Assembly: GCA_029941865.1 (NCBI GenBank) | Contig: JAPYTO010000021.1 | Location: 1 to 48,631, forward strand | Source of the DNA: Fuerstiella sp. | Lineage (GTDB): Bacteria; Planctomycetota; Planctomycetia; Planctomycetales; Planctomycetaceae | Length of the DNA: 48,631 nucleotides | Direction: 5' to 3' | Shown here: piece after piece, positions 9,168 to 17,986 of the stretch | How positions within the stretch are numbered: the stretch's first letter is position 1 | Layout of the letters: each line of letters opens with the position of its first letter | Made by a program: the position numbers and the translations under genes | The notes under the pieces: generated by a model | Databases searched by the model: none | Told to the model about the DNA's origin: nothing | Seen by the model: the letters and a program-made list of their open reading frames with translations, nothing else

Positions 9168-11480
9168 TTACTGTGACTTCGCAGTGCCACCCAGCGTTTC
9201 GTGCAGCTTTGCGAGTTCTTCGGCGGGGATTTTGATCACTTTTCGGTCGTAGGTCATCAATCCGTTGACCTCTCCTTCGACATCGGTCGTCTGAGTATAG
9301 ATACCTGCTGCGATTCCCTGCGCTCGCAGTTCCTTCAGTTTCTGCAGTGACGTGACGTATCGCTGTTTGTATTCCGCTTTGTTCTGTGGCAAGCCTCCGT
9401 AACCCCAGTTGCGTCGGTCGGCGTCCCAAAGGTGATCCTTCACCGGATAGCCGTGCCCGCCGAATTCCCCCATGACTTTAATGAAGGCACCGTAACGATC
9501 CTGATCGAATGGAAATTCAGGGTGCGGATAGCTGTGGTGGTCAACGACGTCACCGACGGGCCAGAAGTTACCGCCGCTGGCGACATTAACCAGACGACGT
9601 GGATCACGTTCAACCGTCCACTTGCCGACTTTGACGGTTCGGTGTTGTCCCCACGCTTCGTTGAACGGTACCCACACGACGATCGACGGATGACTCTCCA
9701 GAGTGTCGATCATACGCTCAAGTTCCAGCATGAACTGATCGTGTTCTGTATCGGGCCAATTGGCGTCTTCAGGGTTCAGCTTCAGTCGAGTCCATGGGGG
9801 ATTGTTTCCGGCGCTGACCTGATCCTGCCAGACCATCATCCCCAGTCGGTCACAGTGGTAATAATAGCGACGCGGTTCCACCTTGATGTGTTTGCGGATC
9901 ATGTTGAAGCCGGCCTTCTTCAGCCATTGAATGTCGAATGCCATGGCTTCGTCGGATGGTGGAGTCAGCAGCCCGTCGGGCCACCAGCCCTGATCAAGTG
10001 GCCCCCAATGAAAGATCTCTTCGCCATTGAGCGTGAACCGAAGATGACCGTCCCTGTCGCGTTTCTTGCCGACAGAACGAATTCCGGCGTACGAACGGAC
10101 CTGATCAACGACTGCGCCGTCTGCATCCAGCAGAGTCACCTCAAGGTTGTACAGATGAGGCGAAGTGGGTGACCATAGCCTGGCATCCCTGATCGCGATC
10201 GTGAGCTCGCCCTGCCCTCTGGCTTCGCCAACCGCTTGATCACCGTCTTTCACAACGACTAGCACATTCCCTCGCGATTTACTGCCGACGATATCCGGCT
10301 TAACCGTGATTGTTCCACGCTCGGCGTCCGTGGTGATCGTGAGGTCTTCGATGTAACTGGCAGCCACGTGTTCCAGCCAGACGGTTTGCCAGATCCCCGA
10401 AACCTGCGTGTACCAGATGCCTCGAGCGTTCAAGACCTGTTTGCCTCGAAGCTGCCAGCCTTCCGTTGCATCCTCGACACGGACAACCACGTCGTTGTCT
10501 CCATCACGAATGACTGCCGAGACGTCGAACGAGAACGGCGTGTGTCCTCCCTGGTGGCTGCCCACCGACGTACCGTTGACGAAGACATCGCAGCGATAAT
10601 CCACAGCCTCGAAGTTCAACATCGTTTTCCGCCCGTTGGCCGGTGATGTCCGAAACGTTCGGCGATACCACAGCGCTTCGGTTGCATCGAGCAGTCGTCC
10701 GACGCCTCCAAGTTTCGATTCCAGACAGTACGGCACCAGAATTTTCCCAGCCCAGTCGCTCGGTACTTCTTTTTGCTCACGCGGCGTGATCGCGTAGTCC
10801 CAGTCCCCATTCAGATTCTGCCAGTCGTCTCGGGCCAGTTGAGGACGGGGGTATTCCGTCCATGCGTTTTCGTCAGTGACCTCCGCCCCCCATCTGGTGA
10901 TGAGTTCCGACTGAAACGGTTTCGTGATGCGTTTCGCTGGCGGAAGTTCAGGGATGTTGTGGGCATCAATCAGATGCACGTCGATGAATTGCCCTCCACC
11001 GGTCTGACGACAATGCACCGCCATCAGGTTTTTGCCTTGTCGCAGCTGTTTGCGGCCTTCTGCGTCAATGGGCACAACTTCGTATTTCGTTGAATATCCT
11101 TTCAATGCAAGGACTCTTCGCCCGTTGATGTAGACTTCCACGTCTTCATCGTGGTGCAGCAGCAACGCCGGATTCGCCGGAACGGTTTCCAGCGTGAACC
11201 GTTTTCGCAGCCAGATATTCTGCGTAGACCAGATCGTGCCAACTCGCGCACCGGGGGTGTCTCGCATTCCAAACCCGCCGAAACTCTCTTTCCACGCCGC
11301 ATCGTCAAAGGCCGCCTGCCACCATTCGCCGGCCGGTCTGCGAAGTGTGTAACGCCACTCGTCAGCGATTTTTTCTGCAGCGAGTAATGGAGCGGAAAAC
11401 AGAAACCCGAATACAGTCAGACAGAATGTAACGGTGACTAAGTGCCACTGTGGAATTTGAAGAAGATGACGGACGTTCAT
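9168..11480 (-). CDS. Secreted glycoside hydrolase family 2 (beta-galactosidase/beta-glucuronidase-like)
   Basis: An exported glycosidase of about 770 residues. The start is the ATG at 11480 with GAAGG 8 bases upstream; it opens a long signal peptide ending L-L-A-A near residue 35. A first galactose-binding-like jelly roll (containing VEVYINGRRVLALKG) precedes the standard GH2 set: sugar-binding domain with FVNGTSVGSHQGGHTPFSFD, Ig-like domain, and TIM barrel. The expected acid/base glutamate is E608 in WVPFNEAWGQH, and the nucleophile is E672 in MGEFGGHGY; both are present, so it should be an active retaining glycosidase. The substrate cannot be told from the sequence. The gene is divergent from a carbohydrate esterase 95 bases away, which suggests shared control and joint work on an acetylated polysaccharide or glycoprotein glycan. 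Confidence 0.93.
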   Translation of the reverse strand: MNVRHLLQIPQWHLVTVTFCLTVFGFLFSAPLLAAEKIADEWRYTLRRPAGEWWQAAFDDAAWKESFGGFGMRDTPGARVGTIWSTQNIWLRKRFTLETVPANPALLLHHDEDVEVYINGRRVLALKGYSTKYEVVPIDAEGRKQLRQGKNLMAVHCRQTGGGQFIDVHLIDAHNIPELPPAKRITKPFQSELITRWGAEVTDENAWTEYPRPQLARDDWQNLNGDWDYAITPREQKEVPSDWAGKILVPYCLESKLGGVGRLLDATEALWYRRTFRTSPANGRKTMLNFEAVDYRCDVFVNGTSVGSHQGGHTPFSFDVSAVIRDGDNDVVVRVEDATEGWQLRGKQVLNARGIWYTQVSGIWQTVWLEHVAASYIEDLTITTDAERGTITVKPDIVGSKSRGNVLVVVKDGDQAVGEARGQGELTIAIRDARLWSPTSPHLYNLEVTLLDADGAVVDQVRSYAGIRSVGKKRDRDGHLRFTLNGEEIFHWGPLDQGWWPDGLLTPPSDEAMAFDIQWLKKAGFNMIRKHIKVEPRRYYYHCDRLGMMVWQDQVSAGNNPPWTRLKLNPEDANWPDTEHDQFMLELERMIDTLESHPSIVVWVPFNEAWGQHRTVKVGKWTVERDPRRLVNVASGGNFWPVGDVVDHHSYPHPEFPFDQDRYGAFIKVMGEFGGHGYPVKDHLWDADRRNWGYGGLPQNKAEYKQRYVTSLQKLKELRAQGIAAGIYTQTTDVEGEVNGLMTYDRKVIKIPAEELAKLHETLGGTAKSQ

Positions 11481-11575
11481 GTAATAGCCTTCACGCAGAC
11501 AGGGACAGATCGTGTACATTATTCTGACCTTTGCCGACGCGGCATACCAGTGACACCGGATATGAGCCACAACAC

Positions 11576-12520
11576 ATGAGCCCCATTATGAATCGGTCGT
11601 TCTTCATCACACTGTTTGCGCTGCTGTCAATGCTGCCCGCCGAGAATTGTCCCGCGCAACAGCCGCCCACCAAGGTGTTCCTGCTGGCTGGTCAATCCAA
11701 CATGCAGGGACAGGGCGTCGTGCAGATGGATGACCCAAAGAATTACAACGGCGGCAAGGGCAACCTGGTATGGTCCATGAAACACTCGGCCAGCAAGGAC
11801 CAGATGCAGCATCTGCGTAGCGCGAACGGCAAATGGGTTGTGCGTGACGACGTGCAGATTCGCTACAGGTTTCGGGACAAGGTTCGCCAGGGACAATTGA
11901 CGGTCGGCTACACCGGTTATGGCGGCAGCAGTCACATCGGACCGGAGCTGCAGTTTGGCCACGTCGTGGGCAACCGTTTTGATGAGCCCGTGCTGCTGAT
12001 CAAGACCGCGTGGGGCGGCAAGAGTCTGCACGTTGATTTTCGGCCGCCCAGTTCATCGGGCCAGACCGGACCGTACTACACGCAGATGATCGCAGAGATT
12101 CATGAAGCATTGGCGGCACTGGAAGAGCGGCCTTACGAACTCGCCGGTTTCGTGTGGATGCAGGGCTGGAACGACATGGTGTCGAAGCCCGCGACAGCGG
12201 AATACGATGAAAACCTGGTGAACCTTGCCAAGGATCTGCGGTCCGAATTCAAGTCACTGAACCTGCCGTTCGTCATCGGTGAACTCGGCAACGGCGGCCC
12301 CGCAAAGGATGGCAGCAGGATGCAGAAGTTCCGGGAAGCGCAGCAACGCGGTTCACAGCAGATCACCAATGCGAAGTTTGTAGTGACGCACTCCTTCGCC
12401 CGTTCCGCACAGCTGAGCCCCAATCGCGGTCATGGGCACCACTGGTTCGGCAACGCCGAAAGCTACTTCCTGGTAGGCGACGCGCTTGGTGAAGCAATGT
12501 TGGAATTGCTGAACGACTGA
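11576..12520 (+). CDS. Secreted SASA-type carbohydrate O-acetylesterase
   Basis: About 314 residues with a signal peptide. The start is the first ATG at 11576; the ATG at 11588 (MNRSFFITLFALL…) is equally possible because neither has a clear ribosome site. The protein belongs to the sialate O-acetylesterase/SGNH-like group (DUF303, SASA): nucleophile serine S41 in FLLAGQSNMQG, a block with GYGGSSHIGPELQFG, an oxyanion-type KTAWGG segment, the WMQGWND tract, and a C-terminal catalytic His candidate in GHHWFGNAESY. It should remove O-acetyl groups from sugars outside the cytoplasm; the family includes both sialate and xylan esterases, so the true substrate is open. It faces the GH2 gene across a short divergent promoter region and is followed by a strong hairpin. 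Confidence 0.92.
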   Translation: MSPIMNRSFFITLFALLSMLPAENCPAQQPPTKVFLLAGQSNMQGQGVVQMDDPKNYNGGKGNLVWSMKHSASKDQMQHLRSANGKWVVRDDVQIRYRFRDKVRQGQLTVGYTGYGGSSHIGPELQFGHVVGNRFDEPVLLIKTAWGGKSLHVDFRPPSSSGQTGPYYTQMIAEIHEALAALEERPYELAGFVWMQGWNDMVSKPATAEYDENLVNLAKDLRSEFKSLNLPFVIGELGNGGPAKDGSRMQKFREAQQRGSQQITNAKFVVTHSFARSAQLSPNRGHGHHWFGNAESYFLVGDALGEAMLELLND

Positions 12521-12546
12521 CGTTGGTTGTGAAGCCACCAAAGAGC

Positions 12547-12569
12547 CCCGGTCTTTCCAAAAGACCGGG
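12547..12569 (+). terminator. Hairpin terminator between convergent genes
   Basis: CCCGGTCTTT (12547-12556) pairs perfectly with AAAGACCGGG (12560-12569) across a 3-base loop, 27 bases after the esterase stop codon. It lies between the rightward esterase and the leftward cobalamin adenosyltransferase, so it can act on both strands. A U-tract is not obvious. Confidence 0.65.
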
Positions 12570-12674
12570 TCTCTGGCGCTGCGCTGCCGTAGTGCAGAAG
12601 CCTGAAGACCACCGGGGCAAGCCCGAATGGCGGGGATCTCAAGTCGTGTTTTCGCAGGGGGTCTTTAACGCAGC

Positions 12675-13238
12675 TCAGGTCCCGGGAACCCACAGGACAT
12701 CATCGACTCCATCATTGTTGGCGGCACGAGCCAGCACAAACATCAGGTCCGACAGTCGGTTCAGATAAATCGCCGCTTGCGGGTTAACGTCCGTCGTCTG
12801 CAGAAGCGTCAATACGTCAAGTTCAGCACGGCGGCAAACACTTCGAGCGACATGCAGGACGGCCGCCAGGGGCGTTCCGCCAGGCAAAACGAAGCTCTTT
12901 AATGGCGACAGGCGCTCCGTCACGCGGTCGAGTTCTGCTTCCAGTTCAGCAACATGTGTTGCGGTCATTCGCAGACATCTGTCCTGCTTCGTCCGGGGAT
13001 CCCATGGACAACTGATGTCTGCTCCCAGGTCAAACAGACGTTGCTGAATTTGCTGCAGTGCAGTCTTCGCAGTGGGATTCGGACACAGAGTGATGGCAAT
13101 TCCCAGATGACTGTTCGTTTCGTCCACGCTGCCGCCAGCGACAATCCGGGCGTCCAGCTTGGACACACGTGACCCATCACCGATTCCCGTTTCGCCGCTG
13201 TCGCCCGTGCGGGTGTAGATCCTGTTGAGAATGACCAT
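12675..13238 (-). CDS. pduO: PduO-type ATP:cob(I)alamin adenosyltransferase
   Basis: 187 residues, matching the usual size of single-domain PduO-type enzymes. They transfer the adenosyl group of ATP to cob(I)alamin, making coenzyme B12 in the cytoplasm. The ATG at 13238 has an excellent AAGGAG 7 bases upstream; the open frame extends much further up but without sense. Family signatures are present: the N-terminal YTRTGDSGETG ATP-binding loop, the SKLDARIVAGGSVDETNSHLG helix, and the C-terminal CRRAELDVLTL and YLNRLSDLMFVLAR segments. In bacteria these enzymes feed methylmalonyl-CoA mutase, diol dehydratase or similar, but no B12-dependent enzyme or B12 riboswitch is visible nearby. It is divergent from the AddB-like gene. 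Confidence 0.95.
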   Translation of the reverse strand: MVILNRIYTRTGDSGETGIGDGSRVSKLDARIVAGGSVDETNSHLGIAITLCPNPTAKTALQQIQQRLFDLGADISCPWDPRTKQDRCLRMTATHVAELEAELDRVTERLSPLKSFVLPGGTPLAAVLHVARSVCRRAELDVLTLLQTTDVNPQAAIYLNRLSDLMFVLARAANNDGVDDVLWVPGT

Positions 13239-13568
13239 AACGTCTCCTTTGCTGCATGATCGAAAGCAATCTGCCAAGGTTCTACCGATCAGAGCGGCAT
13301 TTTCAAAACAGTATGTCTGTGAACGTTCTATATTCGTGGTCGACAGCACTACAATCAACAGCATGCGATCAGTGGGCCGGTACGGCGCAGCCATCTTCAC
13401 GTGTGCTGCGGCAAGCGGCTTCCGTGTGAAGACCCGCTGTCGTTGCTGTCGAATTGACTTCTGTGTCGGACCGGAGAAAATCCCGGGGTTCAAGCGGCAA
13501 CTCGCATGGTCTGAGGCACAGTGCTCAGCGAATAATGTCACTTGTGAACGGATGCTCCGACGTACCTT
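13239..13568. other. Divergent intergenic region
   Basis: About 330 bases between the leftward adenosyltransferase and the rightward AddB-like gene. It must carry both promoters. I see no confident -35/-10 pair, repeat or riboswitch; plus-strand frames here lack ribosome sites and familiar protein sequence. Confidence 0.45.
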
Positions 13569-16562
13569 ATGCCTATTCAAAGACACTTTATCGACTGGAA
13601 TCAGCCCGTTCTGCCCGCTGTCGCCGATCTGTTGATCGATCGCTATGCCACTGCTGACCAGCTGGATCTGCGAAATCTGGTGATGGTCTTTACCGGCAGC
13701 CGCGCTGCCAGGCGAATGCTGGAATTGCTGCTGGAAAAGGCGTCTACTCGCTGGCCCGCGTTTATGCCGCCGCGAATGGTTACCTTTCAACGATTTCCGG
13801 AGCTGTTGTATCCTCAGCAACAGAAGCTGGCCGACGAGCTGACTCAATTGCTGGTCTGGAAGAAGGCTCTGAGTGCCATTCCCGCAGCGGAACTGACGGC
13901 TGCACTACCAGCGATACCGAGCGATGAAGCCGTGCCGTCCTGGATGTCGCTGTGTGAATCGCTGCGATCTCAACACAACGAACTGGCCGAAGAGGGCATG
14001 GAATTTGACGAAGTGGCCGCGGCGCTGTTGCACATGGGCAACCATTCCGAGGCAGCACGCTGGAAGGCACTGCGGCGGATTCAGTCAGAATACCTTGTGC
14101 AGATGGACGGACTCGGCCAGTGGGACCGCGAAGCCGCGCGTCTGGTCGCCGTTCAGAAGCAGGAATGCCACACGGATGCGGACATCATGCTGGTGGGCAC
14201 GGTCGACATAAATCGCGTGGTAAAGCAGATGCTGGACCAGGTCGCCAGCCGCGTGACCGCGGTTGTACACGCTCCGGCGTCTGAGTCAGAGTCCTTCGAC
14301 GAGTATGGTTGCCTTGTGCCTGCGGCATGGACGGAGCGCAGGCTCGATATTCCGGTGGACGCCACGCGCATCGCCGAGGATCCCGAGGGACAGGCCGTGC
14401 TGGCGGTGGGCGAAATTGCGGCACTCGACGGCACTCGCCGGGCCGACGAGATTGCGGTTGGCATCGCTGATGAATCGTTAGTTGCGGCGGTGTTGCAGCG
14501 GTTCGCGGATGCTGGGATTTCCGGTCGTTGGCCAGTTGGCCTGCAGTTGAAAGACACACGTCCTTATCGAGCTCTCACGGGAATCACCGATCACCTGTCC
14601 TCGGCACGCGACGGCCAGCCACCTGATTTCGCGACCCTCAGCGACCTTGTGCGTCACCCCGATGTGCACCGTTGGGTGGATCGATTTGTGCGCAAGGCTG
14701 TTTCCGGCAAACAGACTGATCCGGTTGACTGGCTGTCTGAGTTGGACAGATACATCGCTGTTCATCTGCAGTCCTGCCCCGGTGTATTGCTGGGAAAGCG
14801 AGATCGGCAGGTGATAGTGGGAGCCATTATCTCTGCTGTCGAACAATTACTGGGACTGCTGTGCCCCGATTTCGTTGGCCAGAACACGCCCTCCGGCGGT
14901 GGTCGCAGAAAAACACACCAGCAGCAGCAATCTTTATTTGACGACCAGATCGCCGTCGTTTCTCAGTCGTTGCAGTCACAGCTCGCCGTGAAGAAGCCGG
15001 TCGATTTCTGGGCACGAGGAATCATTCAACTGACGGCAGCGTTGTACGGCGAACACGAACTTCAGCCCGACAACGTACGCGACCGGGGAATTTCGGAATG
15101 CTTTGACGCCCTGACCGATGCCTCAGAGTTTCTCAGAAACATTCCCGCGGCCGTCATGCCGAAGTGTACTGCGGCACAAGCCATCCAGCTGCTGCTGAAG
15201 CAGATTGCGGAATCACCCATTCCGCCGGAATCCGATGATCAGGCGGTCGATTTACTACGCTGGCTTGAGTTGCCGATGGACGACAGTCCCGTGCTGATTC
15301 TGACCGGGTTCAACGAAGGGTTCCTGCCGGAATCCATCACATCCGACGTCTTTCTGCCCAACAGTTTTCGCACTCAACTTGGTCTGCGAGATAATCATCG
15401 TCGCTATGCTCGTGATGCGTATGCGTTGACGGCACTGACTCACAGTCGGGAGCAGATCGTCTACATTGCGGGACGGACGGATGCCAAAGGCAATCCACTC
15501 ACTCCCAGTCGGCTGTGGTTTGCCGCCGACCCCGACAGTTTGCCGGCCCGAGTGCAGCGGTTCTACGATTCCACACCCGCGACCAGTGCCGACCACGACA
15601 GTGAGGCCGTCGCCGAGTTTGCTGAAACGCCGGCAGGTATCGATGAGACGGCACGACTGAGCGGTTTTACGTTGCCGCGGCCGTCCATGATTCCGGACGT
15701 CCCGGCCGAGATTCCCGTCACGGCGTTTCGGGAATATCTGTACTGCCCCTATCGCTACTTTCTGAAACGCGAACTGAAACTGAAGTCCATCGAGGACGAA
15801 ACGCTGGAACTGGAAGCTCAGGCGTTCGGCAGTCTGATGCATGACGTGCTGAACGAGTTCGGGCAGTCTGACTACGCACACGCCACCCATCCCGAACCGA
15901 TCGAGACGTTTCTGCTAAAGACGTTGCAGGGACTTTCGAACAAACGCTTCGGTCGTAATCGCAGCGCCACCATCGCCGTGCAGCTGCAGATGATGCAGGA
16001 TCGTCTTTCGGCATTCGCGCGATGGCAGGCACAAACAGCCGCCGAAGGATGGCGGATTCACTATACAGAAGAAGACCTGAAGTTTACTGACTTCAAGGAT
16101 AAACACCGTCGCGGCGTCGTGCTGGCGGGGCGCGTCGATCGTGTTGATCAACATCAGACAACCGAACAGTGGCGCGTGCTGGACTACAAAACGAGTGAAC
16201 GTGCGGAAAAGCCGGAAGCCACGCATATGAAGAAGGGCGAGTGGATTGATCTGCAGTTGCCGCTGTACCGGTTGCTGGTTCAGTCTCTGGGAATCGACGG
16301 CGAAATACAGCTGGGCTACGTGCATCTACCCGGCGATCTGTCCAGCGTCGGGGCCAGCATCGCCAAATGGTCGGATGCCGAACTGGAAACTGCCGAAGAG
16401 ACGGCTCGTGAAGTTGCGGCCAACATTATGGACCTGAGAATCGACCAGGTGACGCCAGGCCAGGAACGTCGCGCCACCGAGTTTGCTCGCGTCTGCCAGG
16501 ACAGTGTCATCGATCGCAATATCCCGTGGCTGGACGAATGGCTGGGACGAGCAGGAGAATGA
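13569..16562 (+). CDS. AddB/RexB-like PD-(D/E)XK nuclease with inactivated helicase-like N-terminus
   Basis: 997 residues, close to the AddB family length. The C-terminal nuclease has the expected parts: helix containing GSLMHDVLNEF near 753-763 with the conserved His, D857 in GRVDRVD, D872-Y-K874 in VLDYKTS, and Q896 in LQLPLY. The preceding CPYRYFLKREL block (C726) is typical of AddB and related nucleases. The N-terminal region resembles a UvrD-type fold (LILTGFNEGFLPE and ALTALTHSREQIVYIAG are recognisable), but the place of the Walker A motif reads VFTGSRAARR and lacks the GKT. The usual C-terminal three-cysteine cluster that binds iron-sulfur with C726 is not seen; only one late cysteine is present. 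A role in double-strand-break end processing with an AddA helicase is inferred; no addA lies in the window. The downstream permease start follows at once. Confidence 0.85.
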   Translation: MPIQRHFIDWNQPVLPAVADLLIDRYATADQLDLRNLVMVFTGSRAARRMLELLLEKASTRWPAFMPPRMVTFQRFPELLYPQQQKLADELTQLLVWKKALSAIPAAELTAALPAIPSDEAVPSWMSLCESLRSQHNELAEEGMEFDEVAAALLHMGNHSEAARWKALRRIQSEYLVQMDGLGQWDREAARLVAVQKQECHTDADIMLVGTVDINRVVKQMLDQVASRVTAVVHAPASESESFDEYGCLVPAAWTERRLDIPVDATRIAEDPEGQAVLAVGEIAALDGTRRADEIAVGIADESLVAAVLQRFADAGISGRWPVGLQLKDTRPYRALTGITDHLSSARDGQPPDFATLSDLVRHPDVHRWVDRFVRKAVSGKQTDPVDWLSELDRYIAVHLQSCPGVLLGKRDRQVIVGAIISAVEQLLGLLCPDFVGQNTPSGGGRRKTHQQQQSLFDDQIAVVSQSLQSQLAVKKPVDFWARGIIQLTAALYGEHELQPDNVRDRGISECFDALTDASEFLRNIPAAVMPKCTAAQAIQLLLKQIAESPIPPESDDQAVDLLRWLELPMDDSPVLILTGFNEGFLPESITSDVFLPNSFRTQLGLRDNHRRYARDAYALTALTHSREQIVYIAGRTDAKGNPLTPSRLWFAADPDSLPARVQRFYDSTPATSADHDSEAVAEFAETPAGIDETARLSGFTLPRPSMIPDVPAEIPVTAFREYLYCPYRYFLKRELKLKSIEDETLELEAQAFGSLMHDVLNEFGQSDYAHATHPEPIETFLLKTLQGLSNKRFGRNRSATIAVQLQMMQDRLSAFARWQAQTAAEGWRIHYTEEDLKFTDFKDKHRRGVVLAGRVDRVDQHQTTEQWRVLDYKTSERAEKPEATHMKKGEWIDLQLPLYRLLVQSLGIDGEIQLGYVHLPGDLSSVGASIAKWSDAELETAEETAREVAANIMDLRIDQVTPGQERRATEFARVCQDSVIDRNIPWLDEWLGRAGE

Positions 16563-16564
16563 CA

Positions 16565-17962
16565 ATGCCTGCCGACGGTACTGATTCCTGTTCTGCGGCA
16601 ACATACGATGGGCCGTCATTGACCATGCTGGTCGTGGCCAGCATGGTGGGCGCTGGAGTCTTTACGACCTCCGGTTTCACACTCGGTACGGTCGGGTCAC
16701 CGCTGATGGTGATGGTGTGCTGGATCATTGCCGGCGGCATTGCGATGTGCGGCGCGGTTGCGTACGGACAATTGGCTCGGCTGATGCCACTGTCCGGCGG
16801 CGAGTACCTGTATCTCAGTCGCAACGTTCATCCGATGGCCGGTTTTCTGGCCGGCTGGATTTCGCTGACGGCTGGATTCAGCGGAGCCATCGCGACAGCC
16901 GCTGTGGCCTTCGAACAATACGCGGTGCCCGTCGCAATTCGCCCGTCATGGTTGCCTCAGGATGCCTGCGCGGTGATTGTGGTTGTCATCTGTGGATTAA
17001 CGCATGGCTTGAAGGCACTAGCCGGCAAACGGTTTCAGAATGCCGTCGTGTGTCTCAAGCTGGTGGCACTGGCCACCTTTCTGGGAATTGTCAGCCTGAA
17101 GATGTTTTCCCATCCGTGGCAGTTCGCAGCCACCGGCGATGGCCCGGAACGGCCGTGGGATATGATCACGGCGATCGCCACGTCACTGGTTTGGATCTCT
17201 CTGAGTTACGCAGGATTCAACGCGGCCGTCTACGTGGCGTCGGAATCCAGACAGGCCAGTCGCTCTGTGCCGAAAGCACTGTTACTGGGGACCGCCGGCG
17301 TCACTCTGCTGTATCTGGTTCTGAATCTCATCTTTGTTACGTCGACAACACCGGACCGGCTGGTGTGGCAGGAAGCCGTCGCCGCCATCGCAGCTCAGGC
17401 CATTGGTGGCGATGGCCTGGAACTGTTGATTCGCAGTGCTGTCGCACTGGGGCTTTTGTCTTCTGTTTCTGCAATGATCATGAGCGGACCACGAGTCTAT
17501 TCAAAAATGGCCGACGATGGAGTCTTTCCGAAGACGCTCAGCGTAACTCGTGGTGGAATTGCAAAGTCAGTGGCCCTGCAAACAGGAATCGCCGTCGCTC
17601 TGATCGTTCTGCAGCGAATTCTTGTGGACGTGGGCGTGTTGCGAAGTTCCCTGCTTGGTTTCCTGATCTATCTGGGCACGACATTATCGTTGTCGTCCGC
17701 GTCCTGTGTCGCCACATTGTTTCTGCCCTCGGTGCGCCGTCAGCACGCCGTGCGGCCAACGGCTTTCCAGAACTGTGCCAGTCTGATTTACGTCCTGGCA
17801 ACGTTTGGATCCGTCATTCTGCTGGTGTGCACTCACGAAAAGGACGGTCAACACGTCGGATGGTGGCATCTGACAGGTGCTGCAGCTACGCTGATTACCG
17901 GACTGGTGGCATGGCAGTTCTATGGCAGAATTGACCAGAGCCAAAATGCCCGACCTGATTGA
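16565..17962 (+). CDS. APC-family amino acid permease
   Basis: About 465 residues. The start is the ATG at 16565: AGGAG at 16553-16557 is 7 bases away, inside the end of the AddB-like gene, so the two are probably one transcript with close coupling. Twelve or so membrane helices are evident, starting with TMLVVASMVGAGVFTTSGF, whose GAGVF is the consensus substrate-binding break of helix 1 in the APC superfamily, and the helix-2/3 GGEYLYLSR segment (family signature P-x-x-G-G-E-Y) that follows. It should import an amino acid or related amine across the inner membrane in exchange for protons or by antiport. The substrate cannot be assigned. Its link to the nuclease gene seems fortuitous. Confidence 0.93.
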   Translation: MPADGTDSCSAATYDGPSLTMLVVASMVGAGVFTTSGFTLGTVGSPLMVMVCWIIAGGIAMCGAVAYGQLARLMPLSGGEYLYLSRNVHPMAGFLAGWISLTAGFSGAIATAAVAFEQYAVPVAIRPSWLPQDACAVIVVVICGLTHGLKALAGKRFQNAVVCLKLVALATFLGIVSLKMFSHPWQFAATGDGPERPWDMITAIATSLVWISLSYAGFNAAVYVASESRQASRSVPKALLLGTAGVTLLYLVLNLIFVTSTTPDRLVWQEAVAAIAAQAIGGDGLELLIRSAVALGLLSSVSAMIMSGPRVYSKMADDGVFPKTLSVTRGGIAKSVALQTGIAVALIVLQRILVDVGVLRSSLLGFLIYLGTTLSLSSASCVATLFLPSVRRQHAVRPTAFQNCASLIYVLATFGSVILLVCTHEKDGQHVGWWHLTGAAATLITGLVAWQFYGRIDQSQNARPD

Positions 17963-17986
17963 CTCACGACACACCGGAGACGTCCC

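Noticed and set aside
12675..13238. Cobalamin riboswitch upstream of the adenosyltransferase
   Set aside because: No B12-box-like sequence is visible in the 330 bases upstream.
16717..17934. A 405-residue plus-strand open frame inside the permease gene
   Set aside because: It lies in another frame of a clear membrane transporter, has no membrane helices or known motifs, and its length follows from codon bias.
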